64,000 nucleotides of DNA from Pseudoduganella rivuli (lineage in GTDB: Bacteria; Pseudomonadota; Gammaproteobacteria; Burkholderiales; Burkholderiaceae_D), in contig NZ_WKJJ01000004.1 in assembly GCF_009674485.1 (NCBI RefSeq), forward strand, positions 151,076 to 215,075, given 5' to 3'. Numbering within the stretch: position 1 is the first letter of the stretch; every line of letters begins with the position of its first letter. The translations under genes and the position numbers were made by a program. Positions 36,965 through 45,965 of the stretch are shown here, one piece after another. A model generated the notes under the pieces. It did no database searches. It was not told where the DNA came from and worked only from the letters and a program-made list of their open reading frames with translations.

Positions 36965-38164
36965 ATGTTGAACGAAAAAGACGTCCTGACCGACGTGGTC
37001 AAGCGCGCCCTGAAGCACGTGGACGCCGGCACCACCGACAGCGCTGACGCGCCGTACCGCCACCCCACGTGGACCTATACCGACCCCGACCTGTTCGAAG
37101 AGGAAAAAGTCAAAATTTTCAGGGCAAGTCCGCAAATGGTGGGTTTCAGCTGCGACTTGCCGGGGCCCGGAACGTACGCCACCTTTGACGACCTGGGCGT
37201 GCCGGTGTTGCTGGTGCGTGATAACGACGGCAAGGTCAACGCCTACCTGAATGCCTGCTCGCACCGCGGCGCGCGCCTGAAGGAAGGTTGCGGCAAGGCC
37301 AATTCCATCAGTTGCCCGTACCATGCGTGGGGCTTCGATTTGAAGGGCAAGCTGCGCACGATTTTCAAGGAAGACAGCTTCGGCTGTGTCGAGAAATCCT
37401 ATTACGACCTGGTGCGCCTGCCGGTCGAGGAAAAGTATGGCGTGATTTACGTGGGCCTGGACCCCGATATGAAGTTCAGTATCGACGACCACCTGGGCGA
37501 CCTCGCGCCATACTTTGCCATGTGGAACCTGGGCGACATGAGCTTCGTCAACATGCACGAATTCCACATGGATACCAACTGGAAGCTGGCGCTCGATACC
37601 TTCTGTGAAGGCTACCATTTCGGGCCCCTGCACAAGGACAGCGTTGGCGACTACACCATGGGCAACCTGTCGCTGTACGACCGCTTCGGGCCGGAACAGC
37701 GCCATCACCGGATGACGTTCGTCCATGTCTCGATTGCCAGCCTGAAGGAAATCCCGCCGGAGCAGTGGACCACGGGGATTTTCGACCACTTCGCCTTTGT
37801 CCACTTCATCTATCCGAACATCTCGCTGCTGGTGTCGCCCACCGCGGTGGAATTCTTCCAGCTGTATCCCGGCGCCACGGTCGGTGAACACCTGACACGC
37901 TACCGCTGCTACTGGCGCGGCGACCTGAACCGCCCGAACGAGGGGCTCGACCCGCAGTCGCACTTCCAGTTCATCCGCGACGTCGTCGCCAAGGAAGATT
38001 ACTGGGTCAGCGCCAACGTGCAAAAAAGCCTGAACGCCAACATCAAGCCGTTCAACACGTTCGGCAAGAACGAACCGTCCTTGATCAACATGCACAAGAC
38101 CTTCCTGCGCGCGGTCGGCAGGACGCCGGCCGAGGCGCCGCTGGAAAAAGTCGGCGCGGACTGA
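36965..38164 (+). CDS. Rieske ring-hydroxylating oxygenase alpha subunit
   Basis: A 399-residue non-haem iron oxygenase. The Rieske cluster motif is Cys98-x-His100 ... Cys117-x2-His120 (NACSHRGARLKEGC ... SCPYHAW). The catalytic iron site is His218-x4-His223 (EGYHFGPLHKD) with Asp345 (KEDYWVSANVQ). The ATG at 36965 has GGAG at 7 nt; upstream in-frame codons have none. No ferredoxin or reductase gene lies nearby, so electrons must come from elsewhere. It is followed by a NIPSNAP-like gene and a LuxR regulator. It hydroxylates an unknown substrate. Both island palindromes lie in its upstream region. Confidence 0.92.
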   Translation: MLNEKDVLTDVVKRALKHVDAGTTDSADAPYRHPTWTYTDPDLFEEEKVKIFRASPQMVGFSCDLPGPGTYATFDDLGVPVLLVRDNDGKVNAYLNACSHRGARLKEGCGKANSISCPYHAWGFDLKGKLRTIFKEDSFGCVEKSYYDLVRLPVEEKYGVIYVGLDPDMKFSIDDHLGDLAPYFAMWNLGDMSFVNMHEFHMDTNWKLALDTFCEGYHFGPLHKDSVGDYTMGNLSLYDRFGPEQRHHRMTFVHVSIASLKEIPPEQWTTGIFDHFAFVHFIYPNISLLVSPTAVEFFQLYPGATVGEHLTRYRCYWRGDLNRPNEGLDPQSHFQFIRDVVAKEDYWVSANVQKSLNANIKPFNTFGKNEPSLINMHKTFLRAVGRTPAEAPLEKVGAD

Positions 38165-38223
38165 AGCGCCGACACATAGACCCGGCGCCGGGCGCCAACC
38201 AATACCACGAGGGAGGGCAGGGT

Positions 38224-38532
38224 ATGAGCATTTTTCTGCAGGCGACACTTGAAATCGACGGCGCCGGTTACCAGCGTTTCATCCAGACCATGGCGGAGTG
38301 GGTGCCGATCATCGAATCATCGGGGTGGAAACTGAGCGCCGCTTACATGCATCGCACCGGGCGTCTCAATACCGTGATCGACATCTGGGAACTCGACGAC
38401 CTGGCCCATATGGACCGCGGCTTCCAGCACCTGATGGCGCATCCGCGTTTCGGGGAATTCAAGCAGGTGCTGGACGCCACCGTCAAAAGCGAGACGTTGG
38501 TTATCCTGCAAAAGTTTTCTTACGCGTCCTGA
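38224..38532 (+). CDS. NIPSNAP family protein
   Basis: A 102-residue ferredoxin-like (dimeric alpha/beta) protein: FLQATLEIDGAGYQRFIQTM, the central GRLNTVIDIWELDDLAHMDR, and HPRFGEFKQVLDATV. This fits the NIPSNAP/Dabb fold often found beside oxygenases in catabolic clusters. Ribosome site GGGAGG. It is 59 bp after the Rieske gene and 3 bp before the LuxR gene. The function is not known; it may be an accessory of the Rieske enzyme. Confidence 0.78.
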   Translation: MSIFLQATLEIDGAGYQRFIQTMAEWVPIIESSGWKLSAAYMHRTGRLNTVIDIWELDDLAHMDRGFQHLMAHPRFGEFKQVLDATVKSETLVILQKFSYAS

Positions 38533-38535
38533 CAC

Positions 38536-41268
38536 ATGGGCGCCGTGAACATGGGCCTCAGAATGCCCGCAGGACAGGCGCTGTGGCAGGCCAAACTCAA
38601 TCCACCGTCAGTCAGCGCATCGCAGGTCGAGCGCGCGGCGATCCATGCCCGTGTCGGTGGTGCGCCGGCGGCCCGGCTGGTGCTGGTGCGGGGCCCGGCC
38701 GGATTCGGCAAGACCACGGCGATGATCCAGATGCGCCGGAAAATGGAAGACAAGGGCGTCGCCACCGCGTGGCTGACGCTGGACCAGGCCGACAACGACG
38801 CTTCCCGCTTCCTGTCCTGCCTTGATACCGCTGTCGCGCACCTGGTGGCAGGCGAGCCGCCGGGCGCGGCGGCGGCCCGCCCGCCAGCGTCGCCGCGCGA
38901 CGTGGTGCTGCGCCTGGCCGACGCGCTGGCGGATTTCGAGTCGCCGTTTGCGCTGTTTTTCGACGATTTCGAACACGTGCTGGACCGTGTCGTGCTGGGA
39001 CTGGTGCGTGAAATCCTGCTCCAGCTGCCGCGCAACGGACACATGGTGATTGGCTCGCGCACGCTGCCGGCGCTTGGCCTGGGCCAGTTGCGGGCACGCG
39101 GCCAGGTACTCGATATCGATGCGTCGCACCTGCGCTTTTCACTGCCCGAGACCGGGGAATTCCTGCAGCAGCGGCGGCATTTGCCATTGCAGCCCGAGCA
39201 GCTGTCGACCTTGCACCAGAAAACCGAGGGCTGGGTTGCCGCGTTGTGGCTGGCGTCGGTCGCGCTGGAGCGGCGCAGCAGTTATGGCGATTTCATCGGG
39301 CATTTCTCCGGCTCCAACCAGGCGGTGACCCAGTACCTGGCGGACGACGTGCTGGCCCAGCAACCGCCGGCGCTGCGCGACTTCCTGCTGCGCACCAGCA
39401 TCCTGCGCTACCTCGACGCACCGTTGTGCGACGCGTTGACCGGCCGCACCGACAGTGCCGCGTTGTTGCGCGAGCTCGACAGCGCCAACCTGTTCCTGAC
39501 GCCGATCGACGGCGAACAGGCGGCGTACCGCTACCACGGCTTGTTCGCCGATTTCCTGCAAGGCCAGCTGGCCAGCGAACGTCCGGGCCAGGCCGCGCAG
39601 CTGCACCTGGCCGCGTCGCGCTGGTTCGCCTCGCAGGGGCGGCCGGTGCCGGCCATCGACCATGCTGTCGCCGCCGGAGATGCGGCGCAGGCGGTATGCC
39701 TGCTGGCCCGCCACGCGCAGGCGCTGCTGGCGCAAGGGCGGATCCGCCTGCTGACGCGCTGGTTCGATGCGCTGCCCGAAGCGGCGCTGCATCCCCATCC
39801 CGACCTGCAGGCCGTGCGGGCCTGGGCCTTGTGCATGATGCGCGGGCCGGGAGAGGCGCTGGCGCTGCTGGAACGCTACGCATGCGGCCGGCCCGACGGT
39901 CCTGGTCCTGCGGTGTCGTTTGTCGCCCTGCGGCCGGTATTGCTGGCGATGATGGACGACTACGAGCAGGCCAGCGCCATCGGCGGCGACGCGCTTGCCG
40001 CCGTGCCGGCCGGCGACACCTTCGCCCACACGGTGCTGACCAACGCAATGGCCGATGTCTATTCCGTGCTTGGCCAGTACCAGCAGGCGCGCAAGCTGCT
40101 GGGCGCGGCGCGCCTGCGCCAGGGCGAGTCCGGCGCGTTCAACGCGATGTACTCGGAAGCGGTGGAAGGCATTATCGACCTGCATGAAGGACGCATCAGG
40201 CAGGCCGGTGCGCGCTTTCGCATGGCCTTGCGGGCCTCGCACCAGGGCAGCTACAGCCAAGCGCATGGCAATGCCTGGGCCGGCGTGCTGCACGCGAATG
40301 CCCTGTACGAGGCGGACGATTGCGCGCAGGCCGAACACTTGCTGAACATTTACCTGCCGCTGGCCATCAGTGCCGGCATCCAGGACCACATGATCAGCGC
40401 CCACGTGACGCTGTCGCGCATCGCGTTCCAGCGCGGCGACGTGGACCTCGCGTTCCAGACCCTGACGGAACTTGAATACCTCGGGCATTGCCGCAGCCTG
40501 CCCCGGCTGGTCGCCGGCGCCCGGCTGGAGCGGGCCCGCGTGTATGTGCTGCAAGGCCATTTCGATGCGGCAGGGGCCGAACTGGAACGGGCCGACGACC
40601 GTGCCCTGTGGTTGCGTCTGAAGGGTCTGCGCCTGCTGGCCCACGATATTGAATACCTTGAGTTGGGACGCTTGCGCTGGGAAGTCGCGGCCGGGCGGTA
40701 CGCGGCGGCGCTGCCACTGCTGGAGCGCGAAATCGCGGCGGCGCAGGACGGCGCGCGCCACCGGCGTGCGCTGGCGTTGTCCCTGTTGCGGGCGGTGGCC
40801 CTGTTCCGCAATGGCGACCAGCGCGCCGCCCACGCGGCATTCGGCACGTTGCTGCGCGCGACGTGCAATGAGGGTGCGGTCCACCTGATCCTCGACGAGG
40901 GGCCGCAAGCCGGCGCGCTGCTGCGCAGCTACGTCGCGGCCCAGTGCCAGGGCCGGCCGGAGCAGGGCGATCCGCTGTTCGCCGAATATCTACAACGGCT
41001 GCTGCAGGGCTTTGGTCCCGCCGCCGAACCCGACGGAGCGGAAGGGGCGGGCGCGCCGGCGGTCAAGCTGGCCGAACCGTTGACGCGCCAGGAATTGCGC
41101 GTGCTGGCGCTGCTTGCAGAAGGCTATTCGAACATTGCGATCGGCGAAAAAATGTTCGTGTCGGCCAATACCGTGCGCACCCACCTGCGCGGCATCAACG
41201 CCAAGCTGGGCGCCACCAGCCGCACCCAGGCCGTCGCCGTCGCGCGGCGGCTCGGCGTGATCGGCTGA
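38536..41268 (+). CDS. MalT-type large LuxR family regulator
   Basis: A 910-residue ATP-dependent activator. The N-terminal STAND/AAA-like NTPase has Walker A RGPAGFGKTTAMIQ (about 51-64) and Walker-B-like FALFFDDFEHVLD. A winged-helix region and a long helical TPR-like sensor (about 350-820) follow. The C-terminal LuxR HTH is LTRQELRVLALLAEGYSNIA and VSANTVRTHLRGINAKLGAT. It is the size and order of MalT/AlkS-type activators, some of which control hydrocarbon or terpene use. The placement inside the island suggests it is the pathway activator. Its binding site is not known; the type 1 palindrome is one option. Confidence 0.92.
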   Translation: MGAVNMGLRMPAGQALWQAKLNPPSVSASQVERAAIHARVGGAPAARLVLVRGPAGFGKTTAMIQMRRKMEDKGVATAWLTLDQADNDASRFLSCLDTAVAHLVAGEPPGAAAARPPASPRDVVLRLADALADFESPFALFFDDFEHVLDRVVLGLVREILLQLPRNGHMVIGSRTLPALGLGQLRARGQVLDIDASHLRFSLPETGEFLQQRRHLPLQPEQLSTLHQKTEGWVAALWLASVALERRSSYGDFIGHFSGSNQAVTQYLADDVLAQQPPALRDFLLRTSILRYLDAPLCDALTGRTDSAALLRELDSANLFLTPIDGEQAAYRYHGLFADFLQGQLASERPGQAAQLHLAASRWFASQGRPVPAIDHAVAAGDAAQAVCLLARHAQALLAQGRIRLLTRWFDALPEAALHPHPDLQAVRAWALCMMRGPGEALALLERYACGRPDGPGPAVSFVALRPVLLAMMDDYEQASAIGGDALAAVPAGDTFAHTVLTNAMADVYSVLGQYQQARKLLGAARLRQGESGAFNAMYSEAVEGIIDLHEGRIRQAGARFRMALRASHQGSYSQAHGNAWAGVLHANALYEADDCAQAEHLLNIYLPLAISAGIQDHMISAHVTLSRIAFQRGDVDLAFQTLTELEYLGHCRSLPRLVAGARLERARVYVLQGHFDAAGAELERADDRALWLRLKGLRLLAHDIEYLELGRLRWEVAAGRYAAALPLLEREIAAAQDGARHRRALALSLLRAVALFRNGDQRAAHAAFGTLLRATCNEGAVHLILDEGPQAGALLRSYVAAQCQGRPEQGDPLFAEYLQRLLQGFGPAAEPDGAEGAGAPAVKLAEPLTRQELRVLALLAEGYSNIAIGEKMFVSANTVRTHLRGINAKLGATSRTQAVAVARRLGVIG

Positions 41269-41324
41269 ACCTCCGATTCAGCGCCCGGTGCGCCGGCGGC
41301 GCATCGGCCTGCGGATTGAAGCGC

Positions 41325-42356
41325 TTATCGGTCAAACGCCGCCGCGCCCGCTGCCAGCCGCTGGCGGCATTCCGCGACCATGCGCTGGATCAGTTCGTCG
41401 CACGTGGGAATGTCGTCGATCAATCCCACCACCTGGCCGGCCCACACCAGGCCGGCCTCCGGTTCGCCCGATTCCAGCGCGGCGCGCCCGCGCTGCCCGG
41501 ACACCAGCGGCTGCACATCCTGGAATTCACATCCGCCCGGGCGCCGTTCGAGGGCCACGACCTGGTCGGAAATGCTGTTCTTCAACACGCGCCCGGTGTT
41601 GTGCAAGGTGCGGAAGATCAGGTTGGTGTCGCGCTCGCCGGCACGCACCAGGGCCTGCTTGATGCCATCGTGGATCGGCGCCTCGCGCGTGGCGCAAAAG
41701 CGCGTGCCCATGTTGACGCCCTCGGCTCCCAGCACCAGCGCCGCGGCCAGGCCGCGGCCGTCGGCAATGCCGCCCGAAGCCAGCAGCGGCACTTTGACCT
41801 GGCGCGCGGCCGCCGGAAAGAGCACCAGGCCACCGACATCGTCTTCACCGGGATGGCCCGCGCACTCCAGACCGTCGATGGAGATGATATCCACGCCGTG
41901 CCGCTCGGCCGACAAGGCGTGCCGTACCGCCGTGCACTTGTGGATCGACATCAGGCCGGCAGCCTTGGCCATGGTAATGAATTCCTTCGGGCTGCTGCCG
42001 GCGGTCTCCAGTATTTTCACGCCGCTGTCGATGATGGCCTGCAGATAGGCCTTGTAGGGCGGCGGGTTGGAGGTGGGCAGGATCGTCAGGTTGACGCCGA
42101 ACGGTGCGCTGGTCAGCGAACGGCAGCGCTCGATTTCGTCGCGCAGCGCCTGTGGCGTGGGCTGGGTCAGCGCGGTCAGGATGCCCAGGCCGCCGGCATT
42201 GGACACGGCGGCGGCCAGTTCCGCGCGGCCGATCCACATCATGCCGCCCTGCACGATCGGGTAGTCGATGCCCAGCATGCGGGTCACCCTGGTCCGCATG
42301 GCGGGTTGGCGTAACGGTGCGCGGGGCGCTTGGTGATCTGCGGAAGGGTGGTCCAT
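41325..42356 (-). CDS. nitronate monooxygenase / enoyl reductase-like FMN protein
   Basis: A 343-residue TIM-barrel flavoprotein of the 2-nitropropane dioxygenase family. IDYPIVQGGMMWIGRAELAA is at the start, then NAGGLGILTA, the FMN phosphate loop VPLLASGGIADGRGLAAALV and GAEGVNMGTRFCATREAP. The ATG at 42356 has AAGGAA at 6 nt; the open frame above it has none. In CoA-based catabolic clusters such proteins often act as enoyl-CoA reductases or on unknown substrates, so true nitronate oxidation is not implied. It is divergent from the acyl-CoA dehydrogenase gene across a perfect palindrome. Confidence 0.87.
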   Translation of the reverse strand: MDHPSADHQAPRAPLRQPAMRTRVTRMLGIDYPIVQGGMMWIGRAELAAAVSNAGGLGILTALTQPTPQALRDEIERCRSLTSAPFGVNLTILPTSNPPPYKAYLQAIIDSGVKILETAGSSPKEFITMAKAAGLMSIHKCTAVRHALSAERHGVDIISIDGLECAGHPGEDDVGGLVLFPAAARQVKVPLLASGGIADGRGLAAALVLGAEGVNMGTRFCATREAPIHDGIKQALVRAGERDTNLIFRTLHNTGRVLKNSISDQVVALERRPGGCEFQDVQPLVSGQRGRAALESGEPEAGLVWAGQVVGLIDDIPTCDELIQRMVAECRQRLAAGAAAFDR

Positions 42357-42417
42357 GGCGTTTCCTTGTGGCGTTGAGAGTAAAGGCAAGCGTAGCGGCA
42401 TGCAGTTCGCGCATCAA

Positions 42418-42433
42418 TCGTCTGAACAGACGA
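42418..42433. promoter_or_regulatory. perfect palindrome between divergent flavoprotein and ACAD genes
   Basis: TCGTCTGAACAGACGA is an exact 16-bp inverted repeat (7-2-7) in the 148-bp divergent spacer. It could be an operator for a dimeric regulator acting on both genes. No other copy was noticed in the window. Confidence 0.45.
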
Positions 42434-42504
42434 AGTCGCGCCGGCCGTATCTGGATATCATCGGCTTCGATCCTGACCCATTACGTACCCATCAAGCAAA
42501 CACC

Positions 42505-43653
42505 ATGGCCATTGATTTCCAACCCTGCTGGACCGACACCGAGCTTGAACTGTACCGGGATATGGTGGTGCGCTTCATTGAACAGGAAATGCAGCCCGAC
42601 GACGGCGCGGCGCGCCATCGCGGCCACGTCGGCCATGCGATCTGGCGCCGCGCGGGAGAAGTCGGCCTGCTTTGTTCCGACATCCCCGAGGCCTGGGGCG
42701 GCGGCGGTGGCGATTTCCGCCACGAAGCGGTGCTGTATGAGGAAATGGCGCGCCGCAGCCTGACCGGCATGAGCGTCTCGGTGCACAGCATCGTCGCCCA
42801 TTACATCCTGAACCACGGCACCGAGGCGCAAAAGGCGCGTTACCTGCCACGCATGGCGCGCGGCGAACTGGTCGGCGCAATCGCCATGACCGAGCCCGGC
42901 GCCGGTTCGGACTTGCAGGGCATCCGCACCCGCGCCATCCGCAGCGGCGACGACTACGTCATCAACGGCGCCAAGACATTCATCACCAATGGCTTGCTGG
43001 CCGGCCTGGTGCTGGTGGTGGCGCGCACCGCGCCGGAACAGGGTTCGCGCGGCATCTCGATCCTGATCGTTGAAACCGCGGATTGCCGGGGCTACCGGGT
43101 TGGCCAGCCGCTGGACAAGATCGGCCTGAAGGCGCAGGACACGTCGGAGCTGTTTTTCGACGACGTGCGGGTGCCGGCCGACAGGCTGCTGGGCGGCGAG
43201 GAAGGCAGGGGATTCGCGCAGCTGATGGCGGACTTGCCTTACGAACGCCTGATCATCGCCGTGATGGCGGTCGCGATGATGGAGGGCGCGTACCACGAGA
43301 CACTTGCCTATGTGCGCGAACGCACGGCATTCGGCAAGCCGGTCGCGGAATTCCAGAACACGCGCTTCAAGCTGGCCGGCATCGCGACCCATGTCAAAGC
43401 CGCGCGTACCTTCATCGACCGCTGCGTGCAGGACATGGTGGCCGGAAAGCTCGATACCGTCACCGCGTCGATGGCCAAGGCCTGGGCCACGGACTTGCAG
43501 GGCAAGGTGATCGACGAATGCCTGCAACTGTTCGGCGGCTATGGCTATACCAACGATTATGTGATCGGCCGCATGTACGTCGATGCGCGCGTCCAGCGCA
43601 TCTATGGCGGCACCAATGAAATCATGATGGAAGTGATTGCGCGGGCGCTGTAG
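42505..43653 (+). CDS. acyl-CoA dehydrogenase
   Basis: A 382-residue FAD enzyme that desaturates acyl-CoA at C2-C3. FAD/substrate motifs are GAIAMTEPGAGSDLQGIRTR and ITNG, then LFGGYGYTNDYVIGRMYVDA and QRIYGGTNEIMMEVIARAL. The position of the MCAD catalytic Glu (YEGT) is Gly368 here (IYGGT). Glu247 in LPYERLIIA sits where isovaleryl- and long-chain-type enzymes hold their base. So a branched or long acyl chain is more likely than a medium straight one (inference from family knowledge). The ATG at 42505 gives the normal N-terminus. The enoyl-CoA hydratase follows 32 bp later. Confidence 0.93.
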   Translation: MAIDFQPCWTDTELELYRDMVVRFIEQEMQPDDGAARHRGHVGHAIWRRAGEVGLLCSDIPEAWGGGGGDFRHEAVLYEEMARRSLTGMSVSVHSIVAHYILNHGTEAQKARYLPRMARGELVGAIAMTEPGAGSDLQGIRTRAIRSGDDYVINGAKTFITNGLLAGLVLVVARTAPEQGSRGISILIVETADCRGYRVGQPLDKIGLKAQDTSELFFDDVRVPADRLLGGEEGRGFAQLMADLPYERLIIAVMAVAMMEGAYHETLAYVRERTAFGKPVAEFQNTRFKLAGIATHVKAARTFIDRCVQDMVAGKLDTVTASMAKAWATDLQGKVIDECLQLFGGYGYTNDYVIGRMYVDARVQRIYGGTNEIMMEVIARAL

Positions 43654-43685
43654 GTTTCCCGTGCGTTCCAGAGGAGAAGCAAACC

Positions 43686-44492
43686 ATGTCAGAAGATCCA
43701 TATGTCATGTTCGAGGTGGACGGTGCGGTGGCCATCGTCACGTTGAACCAGCCGGCCAGGCGCAATCCGCTGTCGCCGAAACAGGCGGCGGAACTGCTCG
43801 CGATCCTGGCGCGCGTGCGGGACGACCGCTCGCTGCGTGCGCTGGTGCTGACCGGCGCCGGCAAGTCCTTTTGCGCCGGCGCCAACCTGGACGACATGGC
43901 GGCGCACGCGCTGCCGGGCAAGTCGCTGGGAGAGGCGACGTTCGGCACCATGGAGGCCTTGTCGAATCCCGTGATCCTGGCCTTGCAGGAATTGCCGGTG
44001 CCGGTGCTGACGGCCTTGAACGGCGGCGCGGTCGGCGGCGGCGCCGGCCTGGCGCTGGCGGCCGACGTGGTGATCGCGGCGCGCTCGGCCTACTTTTACC
44101 TGCCGTCGATGCCGCGCCTGGGCCTGGTGCCCGACCTGGGCGCCAGCTGGTTCCTGCGCCAGCAGGTCGGCCGGGCGCGGGCGATGGGCCTGACCTTGCT
44201 GGGCGACCGCCTGGACGCCGAACAGGCGGCGCAATGGGGCCTGATCTGGAAGTGCGTCGACGATGCCGACCTGCATGCCGAGGCGCTGGCGCTGGCGCGG
44301 CGGCTGGCCGCGCTGCCGGCCCATGCGGCGCTGGAAACGCGGCGCGCCGACCGGGCGGCGGGCAGCGCGTCCCTGGCGCAGCAGCTGGCCTACGAAGCGG
44401 CGCGCCAGCGCGAACTGATCGACAGTGAATGCTTCGCCGAAGGTGTGCGCGCGTTTGGCGGCCGGCGCGATCCGGTGTTCCCGGGCCGTTGA
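43686..44492 (+). CDS. enoyl-CoA hydratase/isomerase, PaaG-like
   Basis: A 268-residue crotonase-fold enzyme: oxyanion residues in SFCAGANLDDM and NGGAVGGGAGLALAAD. At the second catalytic position it has LGLVPDLGASWFL, with Asp in place of the hydratase Glu, and there is no Glu at the first (YLPSM). This pattern is closer to PaaG-type ring/double-bond isomerases than to classic hydratases, so an isomerase or modified hydratase role is likely. Ribosome site GAGGAG. It lies in the operon ACAD - ECH - phosphotransferase - OB-fold - thiolase. Confidence 0.88.
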   Translation: MSEDPYVMFEVDGAVAIVTLNQPARRNPLSPKQAAELLAILARVRDDRSLRALVLTGAGKSFCAGANLDDMAAHALPGKSLGEATFGTMEALSNPVILALQELPVPVLTALNGGAVGGGAGLALAADVVIAARSAYFYLPSMPRLGLVPDLGASWFLRQQVGRARAMGLTLLGDRLDAEQAAQWGLIWKCVDDADLHAEALALARRLAALPAHAALETRRADRAAGSASLAQQLAYEAARQRELIDSECFAEGVRAFGGRRDPVFPGR

Positions 44493-44514
44493 TGCAACGC
44501 CAACCGGACATCGC

Positions 44515-45468
44515 ATGAATACGCCGACGGAGATGGGCGGGAGTCCAGGATTCGCGCCGCAACGGATCGAAGCACACTTGCGTGACATGCTGCCTGGCCT
44601 GCGCGGACCGATGCGCATCGCGCCGCTGGGAGGGGATGACGCGTGCTACCGCATCGGTTTCGACGGCCGCTCGCTGCTGCTGCGTATGGCGCCGCTGCCG
44701 GTATTGCGGCGCGAATACCGGATCCTTGCGGCGCTGGCGGCCAACGGTGTGCCCGCGCCGAAGACGTTGCTGGTGTGCGACGATCCGCTGGTGGCTGGCG
44801 CGCCGTTCCATGTCGCCGCGCTGCCCGGGGGACGGGTGTTTTCCAGCGATGGCTTGCCCGAGCTGGCGCCGGCACAGCGGCGCGGCCTGTATTTCGCGCT
44901 GGCCGAAACGCTGGCGCGCCTGCACCGGGTCGACTGGGCCGCGGCCGGCCTGGCCGACTACGCGCGGCCGGGACATTTTTTTGCGCGCGAAGTGGCGTAT
45001 TGGCGCGACCAGCCCGGTGTGCGGCGACGGCCCGACCTGGCGCGCGTGGCGGACTGGCTGGCGGCGCATGTGCCCGATGATGATGAAAGCGCCATCCTGC
45101 ATGGCGATGTCCGGCTGGGCAACTTCGTTTTCGATCCGGGCGGCACGCAAGTGCTGGCGCTGTGCGGCTGGCAGCGCGCCGCGCTTGGCCACCCGCTGGC
45201 CGATGCCGCACACAGTTGCCTGCCGTGGCAGCTGACCCGGGCAGCGTCGGGCATCCGCGATCTCGACCTGGCGCGGCACGGCATACCGACGCAGGCGGAA
45301 TACCTGACGCATTACCGGCGTTGCGGCGGCCACGCCGAGGGCGTGACCAACTTCCACCTGGTGTTCGCGCTGTTCCGCGCGGTGCAGGAGCCGCCCGGTG
45401 GCGATGCGCGGCATGGCGTTGCGCTGGTGCGCCGCGCGCTCGAACTGATCGACGGCGCCAGCCCTTGA
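44515..45468 (+). CDS. APH-like phosphotransferase (ACAD10/11 type) with altered metal site
   Basis: A 317-residue kinase-fold protein. An N-lobe with LRREYRILAALAANGVPAP and the catalytic loop LHGDVRLGNFVFD (His196, Asp198, Asn203) are normal. The next motif, usually LDWE with the Mg-binding Asp, reads LCGWQ (Gly218, Gln220), then ALGHPLADAA as in the family. Both metal-related acidic residues are therefore missing. Family members near acyl-CoA dehydrogenases phosphorylate 4-hydroxyacyl-CoA or similar. This copy may be weakened, inactive, or use another geometry. It starts 22 bp after the hydratase gene. Confidence 0.87.
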   Translation: MNTPTEMGGSPGFAPQRIEAHLRDMLPGLRGPMRIAPLGGDDACYRIGFDGRSLLLRMAPLPVLRREYRILAALAANGVPAPKTLLVCDDPLVAGAPFHVAALPGGRVFSSDGLPELAPAQRRGLYFALAETLARLHRVDWAAAGLADYARPGHFFAREVAYWRDQPGVRRRPDLARVADWLAAHVPDDDESAILHGDVRLGNFVFDPGGTQVLALCGWQRAALGHPLADAAHSCLPWQLTRAASGIRDLDLARHGIPTQAEYLTHYRRCGGHAEGVTNFHLVFALFRAVQEPPGGDARHGVALVRRALELIDGASP

Positions 45469-45530
45469 CGACGATCACCGGCAAAGCCGCCACATGGCGT
45501 TTTTTAAGACTATCGAACAGGAGTGGAACA

Positions 45531-45965
45531 ATGACACACAACATGGTGGCGCCGGGACTGGTCGCCGGCGCGGGCGCGGATGCCAGGCTACTTGGCGGCA
45601 AAGGCCGGAGCGACGGCAGGATCGTGTTTCCCATGCCGACCGGGCCGGAAGCGGAACGCTACGAGCAGGTGGAACTCGCCGCCGAGGGCGCCTTGTGGTC
45701 GTTCACGGTGCAGCGCTTCGCACCGAAGCGGCCCTATGACGGCCCGTCCGGCGAGGCCGAATTCAAACCCTATGCGGTCGGCTACGTCGAGCTGGCGGGC
45801 CAGTTGATCGTCGAAGCCCGCCTCGACACGGAGGACTTCGCAGGCCTGCGCATCGGCATGCCGATGCGCCTGACCCTGCTGCCATACCGGCGCGGCGCGG
45901 ACGGCGCCGAGGTCCTGACCTATGCTTTCCGCCCTGTTGGCCCCATCCCTGAGGAGAAACCATGA
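45531..45965 (+). CDS. OB-fold (DUF35-type) protein without zinc-ribbon cysteines
   Basis: A 144-residue protein with ribosome site AGGAG before 45531. The order is that of DUF35 proteins: a short N-terminal segment (GRIVFPMPTG), then an OB-fold (LWSFTVQRFAPKRPYDG, YAVGYVELAGQLIVEARLDT, MRLTLLPYRRG). The two CxxC pairs of the usual rubredoxin-like ribbon are absent (no Cys at all). The stop overlaps the thiolase start (ATGA). DUF35 proteins bind Ltp-type thiolases and complete retro-aldolase or thiolase activity, as in steroid side-chain loss (Ltp2 with ChsH2). Confidence 0.83.
   Translation: MTHNMVAPGLVAGAGADARLLGGKGRSDGRIVFPMPTGPEAERYEQVELAAEGALWSFTVQRFAPKRPYDGPSGEAEFKPYAVGYVELAGQLIVEARLDTEDFAGLRIGMPMRLTLLPYRRGADGAEVLTYAFRPVGPIPEEKP

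Noticed and set aside
41290..41320. Inverted repeat TGCGCC-ggc-GGCGCA between the MalT-type and flavoprotein genes as a terminator
   Set aside because: Short GC-only stem with no U-tract on either side; chance is likely at this base composition.
41325..42356. Firm call as true nitronate monooxygenase
   Set aside because: The family name covers enoyl reductases and enzymes of unknown substrate. The setting among acyl-CoA genes gives no support for nitronate chemistry.
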